A stretch of DNA of 64,000 nt from DAOMNN01 sp050486545. GTDB lineage: Bacteria > Pseudomonadota > Gammaproteobacteria > Burkholderiales > Rhodocyclaceae. Positions 15,999 to 25,132 of the stretch are shown here, piece by piece. The notes beneath the pieces were generated by a model. The model was given only the letters and a program-made list of their open reading frames with translations, did not search any database and was not told the DNA's origin. The stretch is taken from NCBI GenBank assembly GCA_050486545.1, contig JBJHDM010000007.1, forward strand, positions 38,008-102,007. The letters are read 5' to 3'. Numbering within the stretch: the first letter of the stretch is position 1; every line of letters begins with the position of its first letter. Position numbers and translations under genes: made by a program.

Positions 15999-17346
15999 GT
16001 GCAGGCTCCGCGATGGTTTCGACGATCCTGCGATTCTCCTCCACCTTGCGCTGGATGTGGTCGATCTGCTCGGGGCTGAGATGGCGGAAGCGCCCCATGG
16101 CCTTCAGGTATTCGGTCACCGGGAGCGGCTGGTCGACCGGTTTCGTGAAGTGCAGGCCTTCCTCCGGGGTGAATTCCCACAGCATGACGAAGTTGGTCTC
16201 CACCGCCTTGCGCGCGACCTCCATGTTCTGGTCGGTCGGGAAACGCCAGCCGGTGGTGCAGGGCGAGTACACGTGGAGGTAGGCGAAGCCGCGTTTCGAT
16301 GCCTCGATCGCGCGGTCCAGTTTTTCGTAGAGATCCTCCATGTAGGCGGTCGAGGCCGTGGCGACATAGTCGCAGCGGTGATTGACCATGATCAGCGGGA
16401 GGTTCTTCGCATCCTGGGTCTTGCCCTGCGAGACACGCGAACCGTCGCCGCTCTTGCCCACCGGCGTGGTCGAGGTCCAGGCACCGTAGGGCGTGCAGCT
16501 CGAGCGCTGCATGCCGGTGTTCATGTAGCCCTCGTTGTCGACGACCATGAACAGCATCTGCTCACCTCGCTCGGCCGCCCCCGACAGCGACTGGAAGCCG
16601 ACGTCCGAGGCGCCGCCGTCGCCGGCAATCGCCAGCGCGGTGACCTCGCGCCCGACCCGCTTGTACTGGCGCTTGATGCCGGCGAGCATCGCCGCGGTGT
16701 TGGTCAGCAGCGGGTGGAACACCGGCACCTTGGTGCCGGTCGTGCCGTTGAAGCCGACCGAACCCATGCCCGGCACGCACCCCGGCGGGGTGGCGAGCAC
16801 GGTGTCCGGGCCGACCCGGCGCAGGGTGTGGCGCATCAGCAGTTCGGTGTTGCAGCCCTGGCAGCCGGCCAGGCCCGGCGCGAACAGGTCCTCCCAGTCG
16901 CCGACCTCGTTGTAGATGTTCGACGTCGTCACGTACTTGAGCGCGCCGTGCGGACAGGCCGGCACGCAGGCCGGGTTGCCGTCGCAGGTGTCGCACTTGC
17001 TCACGCGTCCGACGTGCTCGTCGAGCGCAATCCCGGCGTAGGCGCAGCCGATCGTGCACAGCAGGCAGTCGACGCACTTCGAACCGTCCCAGTCGATGAC
17101 GCCGGTCTCGGCGTTCTTGGCCAGCGCGCCGGCCGGGCACACGGTCACGCACTTCGGATCCCCGCACTGGCGGCACAGCGCCAGTTCGAAGCGCTCGCCG
17201 TCATCGACCCTGCGCGGCAGGATCTGGATCAGCGAACGCGTGGTGTCGTCCGAGTCGAACTTGACGCGCGCACACGCCGTCATGCAGTCGCCGCAACCGT
17301 CGCACTTGGAGGGGTCGAACGCGATGGTGTTGAAACTTCGTCCCAT
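15982..17346 (-). CDS. padI: Phenylglyoxylate:acceptor oxidoreductase, TPP-binding beta subunit with ferredoxin domain
   Basis: 454-aa subunit of the 2-oxoacid:acceptor oxidoreductase family that decarboxylates phenylglyoxylate to benzoyl-CoA. The N-terminal 140 residues hold several [4Fe-4S] motifs (first at Cys15, 18, 21, 25; others around 58-70, 91-101 and 118-131). The rest is a pyruvate:ferredoxin-oxidoreductase beta-type domain with a TPP/Mg site GDGGASD at 242-248 followed by VVDNEGYMNTG. The fused polyferredoxin head is characteristic of PadI. Start 17346 has a perfect AAGGAGG. Confidence 0.92.
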   Translation of the reverse strand: MGRSFNTIAFDPSKCDGCGDCMTACARVKFDSDDTTRSLIQILPRRVDDGERFELALCRQCGDPKCVTVCPAGALAKNAETGVIDWDGSKCVDCLLCTIGCAYAGIALDEHVGRVSKCDTCDGNPACVPACPHGALKYVTTSNIYNEVGDWEDLFAPGLAGCQGCNTELLMRHTLRRVGPDTVLATPPGCVPGMGSVGFNGTTGTKVPVFHPLLTNTAAMLAGIKRQYKRVGREVTALAIAGDGGASDVGFQSLSGAAERGEQMLFMVVDNEGYMNTGMQRSSCTPYGAWTSTTPVGKSGDGSRVSQGKTQDAKNLPLIMVNHRCDYVATASTAYMEDLYEKLDRAIEASKRGFAYLHVYSPCTTGWRFPTDQNMEVARKAVETNFVMLWEFTPEEGLHFTKPVDQPLPVTEYLKAMGRFRHLSPEQIDHIQRKVEENRRIVETIAEPAHGSKG

Positions 17347-17356
17347 GTTGGCCTCC

Positions 17357-18610
17357 TTAGCGCCAGATTTGCGACATCAGCTCGCGGCCGACGGTGAGCG
17401 GCTGCTCGAACAGCCGGTCCTTGACCGCGGACAGGTCGGTCCGCCGCAGGATGAGCTGGGCCATGACGCCTGCATCGAAGAACTCGTTGACGCCGTAGAT
17501 GCCGAGCAGGCGCCCGTCCTTGAGGATGATCTTGAGGTGGCGACCGCTGGTTTCGTCGAAGCGGGTCATCTCCTCGCCGCCCTCGGGCACCGCGCTCGAA
17601 CCCACCGAGATCGCATGGCGGCCGAAGAAGTGGTAGGTGTTGAGCGGCACGCCGCCCGCGTAGGGCTTGAGGCCCGGGTCGCCGGCCATCGCCATGCCGG
17701 CGATGCGCCCCTGGACGGCCGCATCGGGCAGGATCGCGTTCATGACCGGTTCGTCGTCAAAGAAGCCGCGCGCCTGCGCGCAGTCGCCCGCTGCCCAGAC
17801 GTCGTCGCGGTTCGTGCGCATCGTGTCGTCGACGACGATCCCCTTGTCGCATGCAACGCCGCTTCCTTCCAGGTATTCGAGCTGCGGGCGCACGCCGGTC
17901 GCGACCAGCAGCAGGTCGGCACGCAGGGTGTCGCCGCCTTCGAGCGTGACGACGATCTCGTCGCCTTCCGGCGCGAGCCCGACGACGCGGCTGCGGGTGC
18001 GGATCTTCGCACCGTTCTCGGCGAAGGCCTGTTCGATCAGCCCCGCGGCACTGCGGTCGAAGTAGCCCGAGGTCAGGTGCGGCCCCATCTCGACGATGGT
18101 GACGTTGGCCCCGGCCTTGACGAGGTTCTCGGCTGCATGCATGCCGACCAGCCCGGCGCCGAGCACGACCGCCTGACGCGAGCGCTGCATCGCCTCGCGC
18201 AGTCGCGTGGCGTCGTCGAGCGTGCGCAGCACGTGGTAGGACACGGTGTCGATACCGGGAATCGGCGGAATGGCCGGCGATGCGCCGGTCGCGAGCAGGA
18301 TCTTCTCGTAGCCGATCCGGGTTCCGTCGGCCAGTTCGGCGACATGGGCTTCGGCGTCGAGCCTTTGCAGCGTGCAACCGGGACGGAAATCCACGTGGTT
18401 ACGGGCGAAGAAGTCCTGGTCGCGCAGGAAGACGTTGTCCGGCGCGGAGCGTCCGGATACGACATAGGGCAGGACGGTCGGCGAGTAGGGCAGGTGCGCA
18501 TCGCGCGTGATCTGCATGATGCCGCCTTCGGCATCGTGCATGCGGATTGCCGTGACCGCCTCGAGTGCGGCATGGCTGCTGCCGACGATGAGGTAGCGGG
18601 TCTGTTCCAT
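17357..18610 (-). CDS. padH: Phenylglyoxylate oxidoreductase FAD/NAD subunit
   Basis: 417-aa pyridine nucleotide-disulfide oxidoreductase-fold flavoprotein. FAD motif at the N-terminus (YLIVGSSHAALEA), NAD(P) Rossmann motif near residue 145 (VVLGAGLVGMHAAENL), and a second FAD-contact motif (VWAAGDCAQ). No redox-active cysteine pair is seen, as in NADH:acceptor reductases. It should pass electrons from the iron-sulfur clusters of PadF/PadI to NAD. ATG 18610 (MEQTRYLIVG) is the start; an extended frame runs into padG. It lies 11 bases before padG's stop on the operon map. Confidence 0.9.
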   Translation of the reverse strand: MEQTRYLIVGSSHAALEAVTAIRMHDAEGGIMQITRDAHLPYSPTVLPYVVSGRSAPDNVFLRDQDFFARNHVDFRPGCTLQRLDAEAHVAELADGTRIGYEKILLATGASPAIPPIPGIDTVSYHVLRTLDDATRLREAMQRSRQAVVLGAGLVGMHAAENLVKAGANVTIVEMGPHLTSGYFDRSAAGLIEQAFAENGAKIRTRSRVVGLAPEGDEIVVTLEGGDTLRADLLLVATGVRPQLEYLEGSGVACDKGIVVDDTMRTNRDDVWAAGDCAQARGFFDDEPVMNAILPDAAVQGRIAGMAMAGDPGLKPYAGGVPLNTYHFFGRHAISVGSSAVPEGGEEMTRFDETSGRHLKIILKDGRLLGIYGVNEFFDAGVMAQLILRRTDLSAVKDRLFEQPLTVGRELMSQIWR

Positions 18611-18621
18611 GTGCGTCTCCG

Positions 18622-19866
18622 TCAGTCGCGCTCGTTGAGCCACACCGGCTCGATCGGAGCGGGATTGTCGAGCAGTTGTTCGGTCGCATCGATGACGCGA
18701 TGAAAATGCGGAATCGTCAGGTCGGCGCCGGCCAGTCCGCCGATGAAGCTCATCGCCGGCACGTGGCGACCGAGGCGGTACAGGGCGCCCAGGGTTTCCT
18801 GGAACATCGGGCCGCAATTCCAGCGGAAGGCCACGGAGCGGTCGACGACGCCGAGCGCGCGCACCTTGCCGAGCGACGCGAGCAGCGCCTCGACCGGAAA
18901 CGGGCTGAAGGTCTTGATCTTGATGAGGCCGACCTTCCTGCCGGCGGCGCGCGCCTCGTCGACCGCATCCTTGGCCGCGCCGGTCATGCTGCCCAGGGTC
19001 ATGATCGCGAAGTCCGCATCGTCGAGGCGGTACTCCTCGACCAGCGGCGCATAGCGTCGACCGAAGCGCTGCCCCCATTCCTCGTGGATCTCGGTGATCA
19101 CTCGCAGCGCGTTCTGCATGCCCTTGCACTGGCCCTTGCGGTAGCGCACGAAGGTCGACGGCCCCTTTCCGCCGGAGCCACCGGTCAGCGGGTCGACCGC
19201 CATCGGCCGCAGCGGGTCGAGCGCGACGTGCCAGTTCACGAACTTGTCGCCCATGAAGGCATCGACCTCGGCCTGGTCGGGCAGCTCTACGCGCGACGCC
19301 CCGTAGGAGAGGTAGTTGCCGTCGAGGCAGATGTTGACCGGCAGCATCACGTCGTGGTGCTCGGCGATCTTGAACGCCATGACCGTGGTATCGAGCACTT
19401 CCTGGACGGTTTCGCAGTAGAGCTGCACCCAGCCGACCTCGCGCACCGTCATCGCGTCCTGGTGCCCGCCCCACACGGACTGGGGCGTGATGCCGTCACG
19501 CGTGACGATCGACATCACGATCGGCAGACGCATGCCGGAAGTACGGAAATAGGGCTCGAACATGAAGGCGAGGCCCGGCCCGCAGGTCGCCGTGTAGGTG
19601 CGCGCGCCGGCCAGGGCACCGCCCTGCAGCACGGACAGCACCGAATGCTCGCCTTCGGCGTCGACGATGTCGGCGTCCATGCGGCCGTCGGCGATCAGCT
19701 TGGCCACGGCCTCGACCAGCGAGGACTGCGGCGTGATCGGGTACACCGCCACCATGTCGGGACGGGCCAGGGCAACGCCGAGCGCGGCCGCCTCATTGCC
19801 CTCGCACAGAATCACCTTCGGCTTCGGCGCCGTGCCGGCCGGCTTGTCGATGGTCGCAGTCGTCAT
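18622..19866 (-). CDS. padG: Phenylglyoxylate oxidoreductase alpha subunit
   Basis: 414-aa 2-oxoacid:acceptor oxidoreductase alpha subunit. The pyrimidine-side TPP-binding domain shows VAVYPITPQSSLVE and DAEGEHSVLSVLQGGALAGARTYTATCGPGLAFM in order, split here by variable loops, with a C-terminal transketolase-type domain (LIKIKTFSPFP). It pairs with PadI to form the catalytic core. ATG 19866 overlaps the padF stop (ATGA), so the two are translationally coupled. Confidence 0.92.
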   Translation of the reverse strand: MTTATIDKPAGTAPKPKVILCEGNEAAALGVALARPDMVAVYPITPQSSLVEAVAKLIADGRMDADIVDAEGEHSVLSVLQGGALAGARTYTATCGPGLAFMFEPYFRTSGMRLPIVMSIVTRDGITPQSVWGGHQDAMTVREVGWVQLYCETVQEVLDTTVMAFKIAEHHDVMLPVNICLDGNYLSYGASRVELPDQAEVDAFMGDKFVNWHVALDPLRPMAVDPLTGGSGGKGPSTFVRYRKGQCKGMQNALRVITEIHEEWGQRFGRRYAPLVEEYRLDDADFAIMTLGSMTGAAKDAVDEARAAGRKVGLIKIKTFSPFPVEALLASLGKVRALGVVDRSVAFRWNCGPMFQETLGALYRLGRHVPAMSFIGGLAGADLTIPHFHRVIDATEQLLDNPAPIEPVWLNERD

Positions 19867-20162
19867 TTCGCCTCCTCGATCATCGTGATCGCGCGATGCG
19901 GGCATTCGTTGGCGCAGATGCCGCAGCCCTTGCAGGTATTGAGGTTGAAATCGAACCAGGCGGCGTGCTCCTCGACGCACTGCACCGGGCAGTAGAGCCA
20001 GCACACGGCGCACTTGACGCACTTGTCGCGATCGACGACCGGTCGCATGCTGCGCCAGTCGCCCGGCAGCATCGGGCTCATGTCGGTTGCGACCGGACAG
20101 AGGTCGTCCGGTACGTTCGCCTTGACCAGGTCGAAGGCGGGATATCGGTGGTGGCGAGTCAT
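19863..20162 (-). CDS. padF: Phenylglyoxylate oxidoreductase delta subunit (2[4Fe-4S] ferredoxin-type)
   Basis: 99-aa ferredoxin-like subunit with two CxxCxxCxxxCP motifs: CVKCAVCWLYCP around residue 48 and CKGCGICANECP around residue 77. These carry electrons from the TPP site toward PadH. Both ends overlap neighbours by four bases (ATGA type), showing tight coupling with padE and padG. Length and two-cluster content match delta subunits of four-subunit 2-oxoacid oxidoreductases. Confidence 0.92.
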   Translation of the reverse strand: MTRHHRYPAFDLVKANVPDDLCPVATDMSPMLPGDWRSMRPVVDRDKCVKCAVCWLYCPVQCVEEHAAWFDFNLNTCKGCGICANECPHRAITMIEEAK

Positions 20163-20731
20163 GCCGCGGCCCTCCGGTTCAGCGTATGCACGACGGTCTC
20201 GTGATACCCGCGCTCGAGCGCGGTCATGTTCTGCGTGAGGCCCGCGTCGCGGAATTCCGACTCTTCCAGCACGCGCTTGAGCGCGTCGAGCGATACGATC
20301 CCGGTCGTGCGCGCAAACGCACCGAGCATCAGCGTATTGGTGATCGGCCGCTTGAAGATGTCCATCGCGATCGGCACGGCGTTGCATAGACCGACCGTCT
20401 CGACCGTGTCGGGTATCGTCATCGCCTCGAGCGGCAGGTGCGTGGCCTGGATCAGCGTTCCGCCCGGCTTGAGGCCCGCGAAGATATCCACCGACCGGAA
20501 CAGCGACGGGTCGACGCAGATGATGCAGTCGGGCGTGTAGATGTTCGTCATCTGCCGGATTTCGCGGTCGCTGCAGCGCAGGAAGGACACCACCGGCGCC
20601 CCGCGCCGCTCGAAGCCGAACGACGGGACCGACACGGCGTACTTGCCTTCCTCCACCATGGCCGCGGCCAGCATGGCGCCGGCCATCACGGACCCCTGTC
20701 CGCCCCGGCCATGAAATCTCACCTCGTACAT
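20159..20731 (-). CDS. padE: Phenylglyoxylate oxidoreductase gamma subunit
   Basis: 190-aa gamma subunit (PFOR catalytic gamma family). It begins MYEVRFHGRGGQGSVMAGAM, the typical glycine-rich N-terminus, followed by VPSFGFERRGAPVVSFLR. In these enzymes the gamma subunit helps bind CoA. ATG 20731 has GGAGGAG upstream; the longer frame is a read-through of the 85-base spacer after padD. Confidence 0.92.
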   Translation of the reverse strand: MYEVRFHGRGGQGSVMAGAMLAAAMVEEGKYAVSVPSFGFERRGAPVVSFLRCSDREIRQMTNIYTPDCIICVDPSLFRSVDIFAGLKPGGTLIQATHLPLEAMTIPDTVETVGLCNAVPIAMDIFKRPITNTLMLGAFARTTGIVSLDALKRVLEESEFRDAGLTQNMTALERGYHETVVHTLNRRAAA

Positions 20732-20816
20732 CACGTCTCCTCCAGTTCGCCGGACGGTCTTGCCGCCGACGTGACTCCCTTTCCGATGCGCCGGTCGTTC
20801 CGTTCGGGGGCTTCGA

Positions 20817-21734
20817 TCAGGCCTTGGGCCGGGGCACACCCGACCAGCCGGGCTTGAGCGCCGGACCGGCCTTTCCGGCCCCGCGGACCGGCAGGTGCTG
20901 CAGGGACAGGCCCTGGTTGAAGGCCGCCCGCCGCACCAGCGTGTATTTCAGGTTCCAGCCCGCGGCCACCGCTGCCACGCCGGCGAGCGCCGACATCCAG
21001 GCCAGCGGTGCGAAACCGGTCAGGCCGACGACCACGAGCAGGGCGGGCAACGCATGCCCGACGAGCAGGAAGCGGTCGCGAAGGCCGCCGAGCACCGCCA
21101 GCGCACCGGCCGGTGCACCCGTGGCGGTCAGCCCGGCGAGGTAGCTGCGCCACACGAGATAACGGGCCACCAGCAGGGCCAGCAGCAACACCGCGAATCC
21201 GCTCCCCCAGGCACCGGCCTGCCACGCGAGCACGATGGCAAGCAGGGCCGCGCCTTCGGTCAGGCCGGTCGCCACGACCAGCGGCAGGCAACGCGGGTGA
21301 CGCCATGCGGGGATGCCCTTGTTCGTCGACAGGATGCGCGCCTGGCTGTACACGAAGGCCAGGCCGAGCAGACCGGTCAGCACCATCAGGAGCGTCGCGC
21401 CGGACCACAGCGCCGCGAAGCCGCACAGGAACAGGACCGTCGCGACGGAGGCTTCGCGCGTCATCCAGGACGTCGACGGATGCAGATAGACGTTGAGCGC
21501 CCGGAACGGCCGGCCGATCTCGAACCAGACACAGGTCAGGCCGGCCCCGATGAGCGCCAGCCCGAGCAGGGCGGGGGCGGCGAAGCCGGTCCCGCCGAGC
21601 GCGGCCACGGCCGTCCATAGCAGCAGGCCGCCCCCCGCGCCGCCGAACACGAAGTTCGCGGCTGCACGCCAGTCCCAGTTGGTCTGCGGCCGTGGACTGA
21701 GCCGGTCGGAGTTCTTCAGGTTTCGGCTCTTCAT
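20817..21734 (-). CDS. padD: Phenylacetyl-CoA:acceptor oxidoreductase membrane anchor subunit
   Basis: 305-aa polytopic membrane protein of the DmsC/NrfD-like type, with about eight hydrophobic segments beginning with FVFGGAGGGLLLWTAV. It should anchor PadBC and pass electrons to the quinone pool while phenylacetyl-CoA is oxidised to phenylglyoxylate. Start ATG 21734 overlaps the padC stop by four bases. The C-terminal tail is basic and proline-rich. The exact quinone site cannot be told from sequence. Confidence 0.88.
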   Translation of the reverse strand: MKSRNLKNSDRLSPRPQTNWDWRAAANFVFGGAGGGLLLWTAVAALGGTGFAAPALLGLALIGAGLTCVWFEIGRPFRALNVYLHPSTSWMTREASVATVLFLCGFAALWSGATLLMVLTGLLGLAFVYSQARILSTNKGIPAWRHPRCLPLVVATGLTEGAALLAIVLAWQAGAWGSGFAVLLLALLVARYLVWRSYLAGLTATGAPAGALAVLGGLRDRFLLVGHALPALLVVVGLTGFAPLAWMSALAGVAAVAAGWNLKYTLVRRAAFNQGLSLQHLPVRGAGKAGPALKPGWSGVPRPKA

Positions 21735-22378
21735 GCTCGATCCCAAACGTAATAGACGCCCGGCCCCGTGCCCAGCTCCTCGTGCATGCGGAAATGCTGG
21801 GTCTCGCGCAGGAGACGGGAAACGTTGCTTTCCGGATCCTCGAGGTCGCCGAACTGCAGGGCGCCCGAGATGCAGCTGTTGGTGCACGCCGGCGTCACCT
21901 CCGGATCGACGCCGGGGATCTGGCCGGTTTCGGCGGCACGGTCGATGCGGTCGATGCAGAAGGTGCACTTCGTCGACACGTTGATGCGTGCCGGGTCGAA
22001 GCGGATCGCCTCGGAAGCGATCGGCTGGTCGCCGTAGGCGAACTTCGGTTCGTGCACGATCGAGCGCGCTTCGTACGGACAGGCCATCACGCAGTTGGCG
22101 CAGCCGATGCACAACTCGTAATCGATTGACACGAGCCCGTCGGCACGTTTCTTCGTCGCCGTGGTCGGGCAGACCTCCTCGCAGGGCGGCTCGTCGCAGT
22201 GCATGCAGGCGATCGGCAGGAAGCTGCGGCTCACGTCCGGGAACTCACCGGTCTCGATGTCGAGCACGCGCCGCCACTGCACCCCCGGCGGCGTCGCGTT
22301 CGCATGCTTGCAGGCGGCGGTACAGGTCTGGCAACCCACGCAGCGGCGCAGATCGACGACCATCGCGTAGCGGGTCAT
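21731..22378 (-). CDS. padC: Phenylacetyl-CoA:acceptor oxidoreductase iron-sulfur subunit
   Basis: 215-aa four-cluster electron-transfer subunit (DmsB/PsrB family). Cysteine motifs run in order: CVGCQTCTAACKH near residue 14, CMHCDEPPCEEVCP near 58, CIGCANCVMACP near 92, then CTFC and TPACTNSC near 137-165. These mediate electron flow between the molybdenum subunit PadB and the membrane subunit PadD. ATG 22378 overlaps the padB stop (ATGA). Confidence 0.93.
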   Translation of the reverse strand: MTRYAMVVDLRRCVGCQTCTAACKHANATPPGVQWRRVLDIETGEFPDVSRSFLPIACMHCDEPPCEEVCPTTATKKRADGLVSIDYELCIGCANCVMACPYEARSIVHEPKFAYGDQPIASEAIRFDPARINVSTKCTFCIDRIDRAAETGQIPGVDPEVTPACTNSCISGALQFGDLEDPESNVSRLLRETQHFRMHEELGTGPGVYYVWDRA

Positions 22379-25125
22379 GCTTCACCTCCTTCGACCTTGC
22401 GCACCTGGACCCGCACGATGTCCGCCCCCGAACCGGTGGCATCGGTGAGGTCGAGCGACATCGGTGCGACGGTGTTCAGGCTCGGCATCCCGAAGTCCTT
22501 CGCGAAAGGCGTCGCCCAGTGATCGAACTGTCCCACGATGACGAGGGTGTCCGGCCGCACGCCTTGCGCGAGGGTAGCGCTGCCGAAGGTCACGCCGATG
22601 TGCGAGCGAATCTCGACCGCGTCGCCGTCGGCGATGCCGTGACGGGCCGCGGTCGTCGCATTCATGATCACGCCGGTGTGGCCGCGAACGTTCTGCGACA
22701 CTTCGCGCATCAGCTGGATGCCCACGTTCCCCCCGGTGTGGTACTGCATGCTCTTGGTCGCGAGCAGCCAGAACGGGTAGTCGTCGGGATTGGCGCCCGA
22801 TTTCACCAGATCGTCGACCCAGCGCTTGGGCACGTCGTGCCATTCGGGCAACGCGGCGTACTCGGACAGCTGCTCGTCCCACCACGACATGTCGTTCTCG
22901 TGCAGGCGGTTGCGCAGTTCGCGGCCAATCCGCAGCAGGCGCTCCTGGTAGGGCAACTCGAAACGCAGGCCGTGCTGGAGCATCGTCGGATACAGGTACC
23001 ACTCGACCCGCGACATCGGTTGCGTGTAGAGGCCGTTCTCGCGGAACCAGTCCAGGCCGTGGACGTCGCTGCCGTCCGAGAGGTGTGCGGTCGAGGCCTT
23101 GCAGATCGCATCCCAGATGTCGTCGACCGAGTGTTCGGTCTCGGTGTCGAGCGAGAAGTCGTAGCCCTCGCCCTTGAGCGGCGCGCCGCTGCCCGCGCCG
23201 CGGTTCAAGGCCTCGTTGTACTCCTTGAGCAGGCCGGTGCGCTTGGCCAGCTCGGTGCTGATCCAGGTGAAGTCGCGCGCCTCGCCCTGCGGTTCGACCG
23301 CCGGCTGGCGCAGCACGACGCCGCGGTGATCCCAGAATTGCTCCATGTACTTGGTGCCGCCGACCTTGATGACCTGCACCGATTCCAGATCCGTCGCCTC
23401 GGGCAGCAACAGGTCGGCCATCCAGTTGGTCTCGTCGAAGGTGTAGGCAAAGGCGACGGTGAAGGGAAACTTCGCGATCGTATCGGTCAGCGTGCGCGTG
23501 TCCCAGAACGAGATGGCCGGGTTGGTGCGGTAGATGAACCAGATGTCCGGCAGCGTCGGATCGGGCATGTTCCAGTCGGTCGGCCGGTCGCGCTGGAACA
23601 TCCAGGCGAGCTGGGTCGGACCGAGCGCCTGACTCCACGCCGAGTTGCCGACGATCGGCACCAGCGTGCGGTGGAGGTTGCGTCCGGTCGGCTGGGCGAT
23701 CCAGTGCTCCTTGTCGGTGGCGTTGAAGTGCTGCGCCATGAAGCCGTCCTCGCCAGGCGCGACGCTGTCGTGCCGGTTGTCGTGGGGCCGGTTCAGACGC
23801 ACGGTCGTACCCAGCGTACCCCCGGGCACTTCGAGTGCGCCGACCAGGACCGCCAGCACCGTGCGCGCCCAGCAGCACTCGTAGGCACCCCAGCCGTTAT
23901 TGACGGACTTGCCCAACGTCACGGCGACCGGACGGAAGGGCAGCGTCCGGCCGTCGATCTCGATGGTCTCGCCGATGCACGCGTTCGCGAGGAACTCGCC
24001 GGCGATCCGTCGGATCGTGTCGGCCGGCACGTCGCAGATCGACGCCGCCCACTCCGGGGAGTACTTCCGGACATGGGCGACGAGCTTGGCGAAGGCCGGC
24101 TCACCCTCGACGTCGGTGTGTCCCCGGTGCTCGTCGTCCGCATCCAGCGTGACCGCCTCGCCGACGGTGAAGCGGCCTTCGAGCGCGGGCTTCACGCCTT
24201 CGCTATCGAACGGCACGGCGCGTCCCGAGCGCTCGTCCCACACCAGCGGCTTGTCGGTGGCCGGGTCGCGCAGATAGAGGCCGTCGGGTCCGACCAGATA
24301 GGGCGAGGAGGTGCGCTCGCGCAGGAAGGGCAGATCGAGCGCGTCGCGTCCATGCTCGTGGAGCATGACGTGGATCAGCGCGAACATGAAGGCCGGATCG
24401 GTCTTGGGCCGGATCGGCACCCATTCGGCCGAACAGGCGCCGGTCACCGAAAGGTGGGGTTCGACCTGCACGCGCTTGTACCCGCGCACCCGCGCGTCGG
24501 CATGGCGAATGACCGCACAGGGCCCGCCGGAGGCCTCGACGTTACTGCCGATCGAAAGTACGTATCGCACGTTGGGCGTATCGGCCGCGACGGTGAAGCC
24601 GCGGTGCCAGAACTCGCCGTAGAGGTGCTCGGAATGCACGCATTTGACGCCCTGCCCCGAGCCGAAGCTGTAGTCGATTTTTCGCCAGGCCGCCAGGAAC
24701 GCCGGAAAGGATCCCATGTAGTTCGCAGGGGTCCCGCCGTGCCCGAAGGTCGCCGCGACCCGGGGCAAGCCGGCCGGATCGACGAGCCCCTTGGCCTGGA
24801 TCGTGTTGAGCTTCTCCGCCACGAGGTCGAGCGCCTCGTCCCAGGAAATCGGCACGAAACCGGGATCCTCGTCGCGCCCCTTCTTCGGGTTCGTGCGCTT
24901 CATCGGGGACAGCAGCCGGTTCGGGTTGTAGGTCTTCTGCACCAGCCCGTAAGCCTTGACGCACACCTTGCCGTTGGCCGGATGCAGCTTCGCCGCGGCA
25001 AAGTTGGGCTCGATCTCGGTGGCGACGCCGTCCACGACCTTGACGGTCATGAAGTCCGGGCCGGACACGCAGTTGTAGCAGTAGGTCGGGACCTTCCGCA
25101 CGGATTGTGTCTTGGCAACGCTCAT
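22375..25125 (-). CDS. padB: Phenylacetyl-CoA:acceptor oxidoreductase molybdopterin catalytic subunit
   Basis: 916-aa molybdopterin-guanine-dinucleotide oxidoreductase of the DMSO reductase family. The N-terminus has the cysteines of an FS0-type cluster (YCYNC...GKVCVKAYGLVQ), followed by the domain containing PISWDEALDLVAEKLN, and ends with a dinucleotide-binding beta-barrel (NATTAARHGIADGDAVEIRSH). No twin-arginine signal is seen at the N-terminus, consistent with a cytoplasmic-facing enzyme acting on a CoA ester. It oxidises phenylacetyl-CoA to phenylglyoxylate without oxygen. Operon neighbours fdhD (cofactor sulfuration) and padC/D support the call. Confidence 0.93.
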   Translation of the reverse strand: MSVAKTQSVRKVPTYCYNCVSGPDFMTVKVVDGVATEIEPNFAAAKLHPANGKVCVKAYGLVQKTYNPNRLLSPMKRTNPKKGRDEDPGFVPISWDEALDLVAEKLNTIQAKGLVDPAGLPRVAATFGHGGTPANYMGSFPAFLAAWRKIDYSFGSGQGVKCVHSEHLYGEFWHRGFTVAADTPNVRYVLSIGSNVEASGGPCAVIRHADARVRGYKRVQVEPHLSVTGACSAEWVPIRPKTDPAFMFALIHVMLHEHGRDALDLPFLRERTSSPYLVGPDGLYLRDPATDKPLVWDERSGRAVPFDSEGVKPALEGRFTVGEAVTLDADDEHRGHTDVEGEPAFAKLVAHVRKYSPEWAASICDVPADTIRRIAGEFLANACIGETIEIDGRTLPFRPVAVTLGKSVNNGWGAYECCWARTVLAVLVGALEVPGGTLGTTVRLNRPHDNRHDSVAPGEDGFMAQHFNATDKEHWIAQPTGRNLHRTLVPIVGNSAWSQALGPTQLAWMFQRDRPTDWNMPDPTLPDIWFIYRTNPAISFWDTRTLTDTIAKFPFTVAFAYTFDETNWMADLLLPEATDLESVQVIKVGGTKYMEQFWDHRGVVLRQPAVEPQGEARDFTWISTELAKRTGLLKEYNEALNRGAGSGAPLKGEGYDFSLDTETEHSVDDIWDAICKASTAHLSDGSDVHGLDWFRENGLYTQPMSRVEWYLYPTMLQHGLRFELPYQERLLRIGRELRNRLHENDMSWWDEQLSEYAALPEWHDVPKRWVDDLVKSGANPDDYPFWLLATKSMQYHTGGNVGIQLMREVSQNVRGHTGVIMNATTAARHGIADGDAVEIRSHIGVTFGSATLAQGVRPDTLVIVGQFDHWATPFAKDFGMPSLNTVAPMSLDLTDATGSGADIVRVQVRKVEGGEA

Positions 25126-25132
25126 GTCGGCC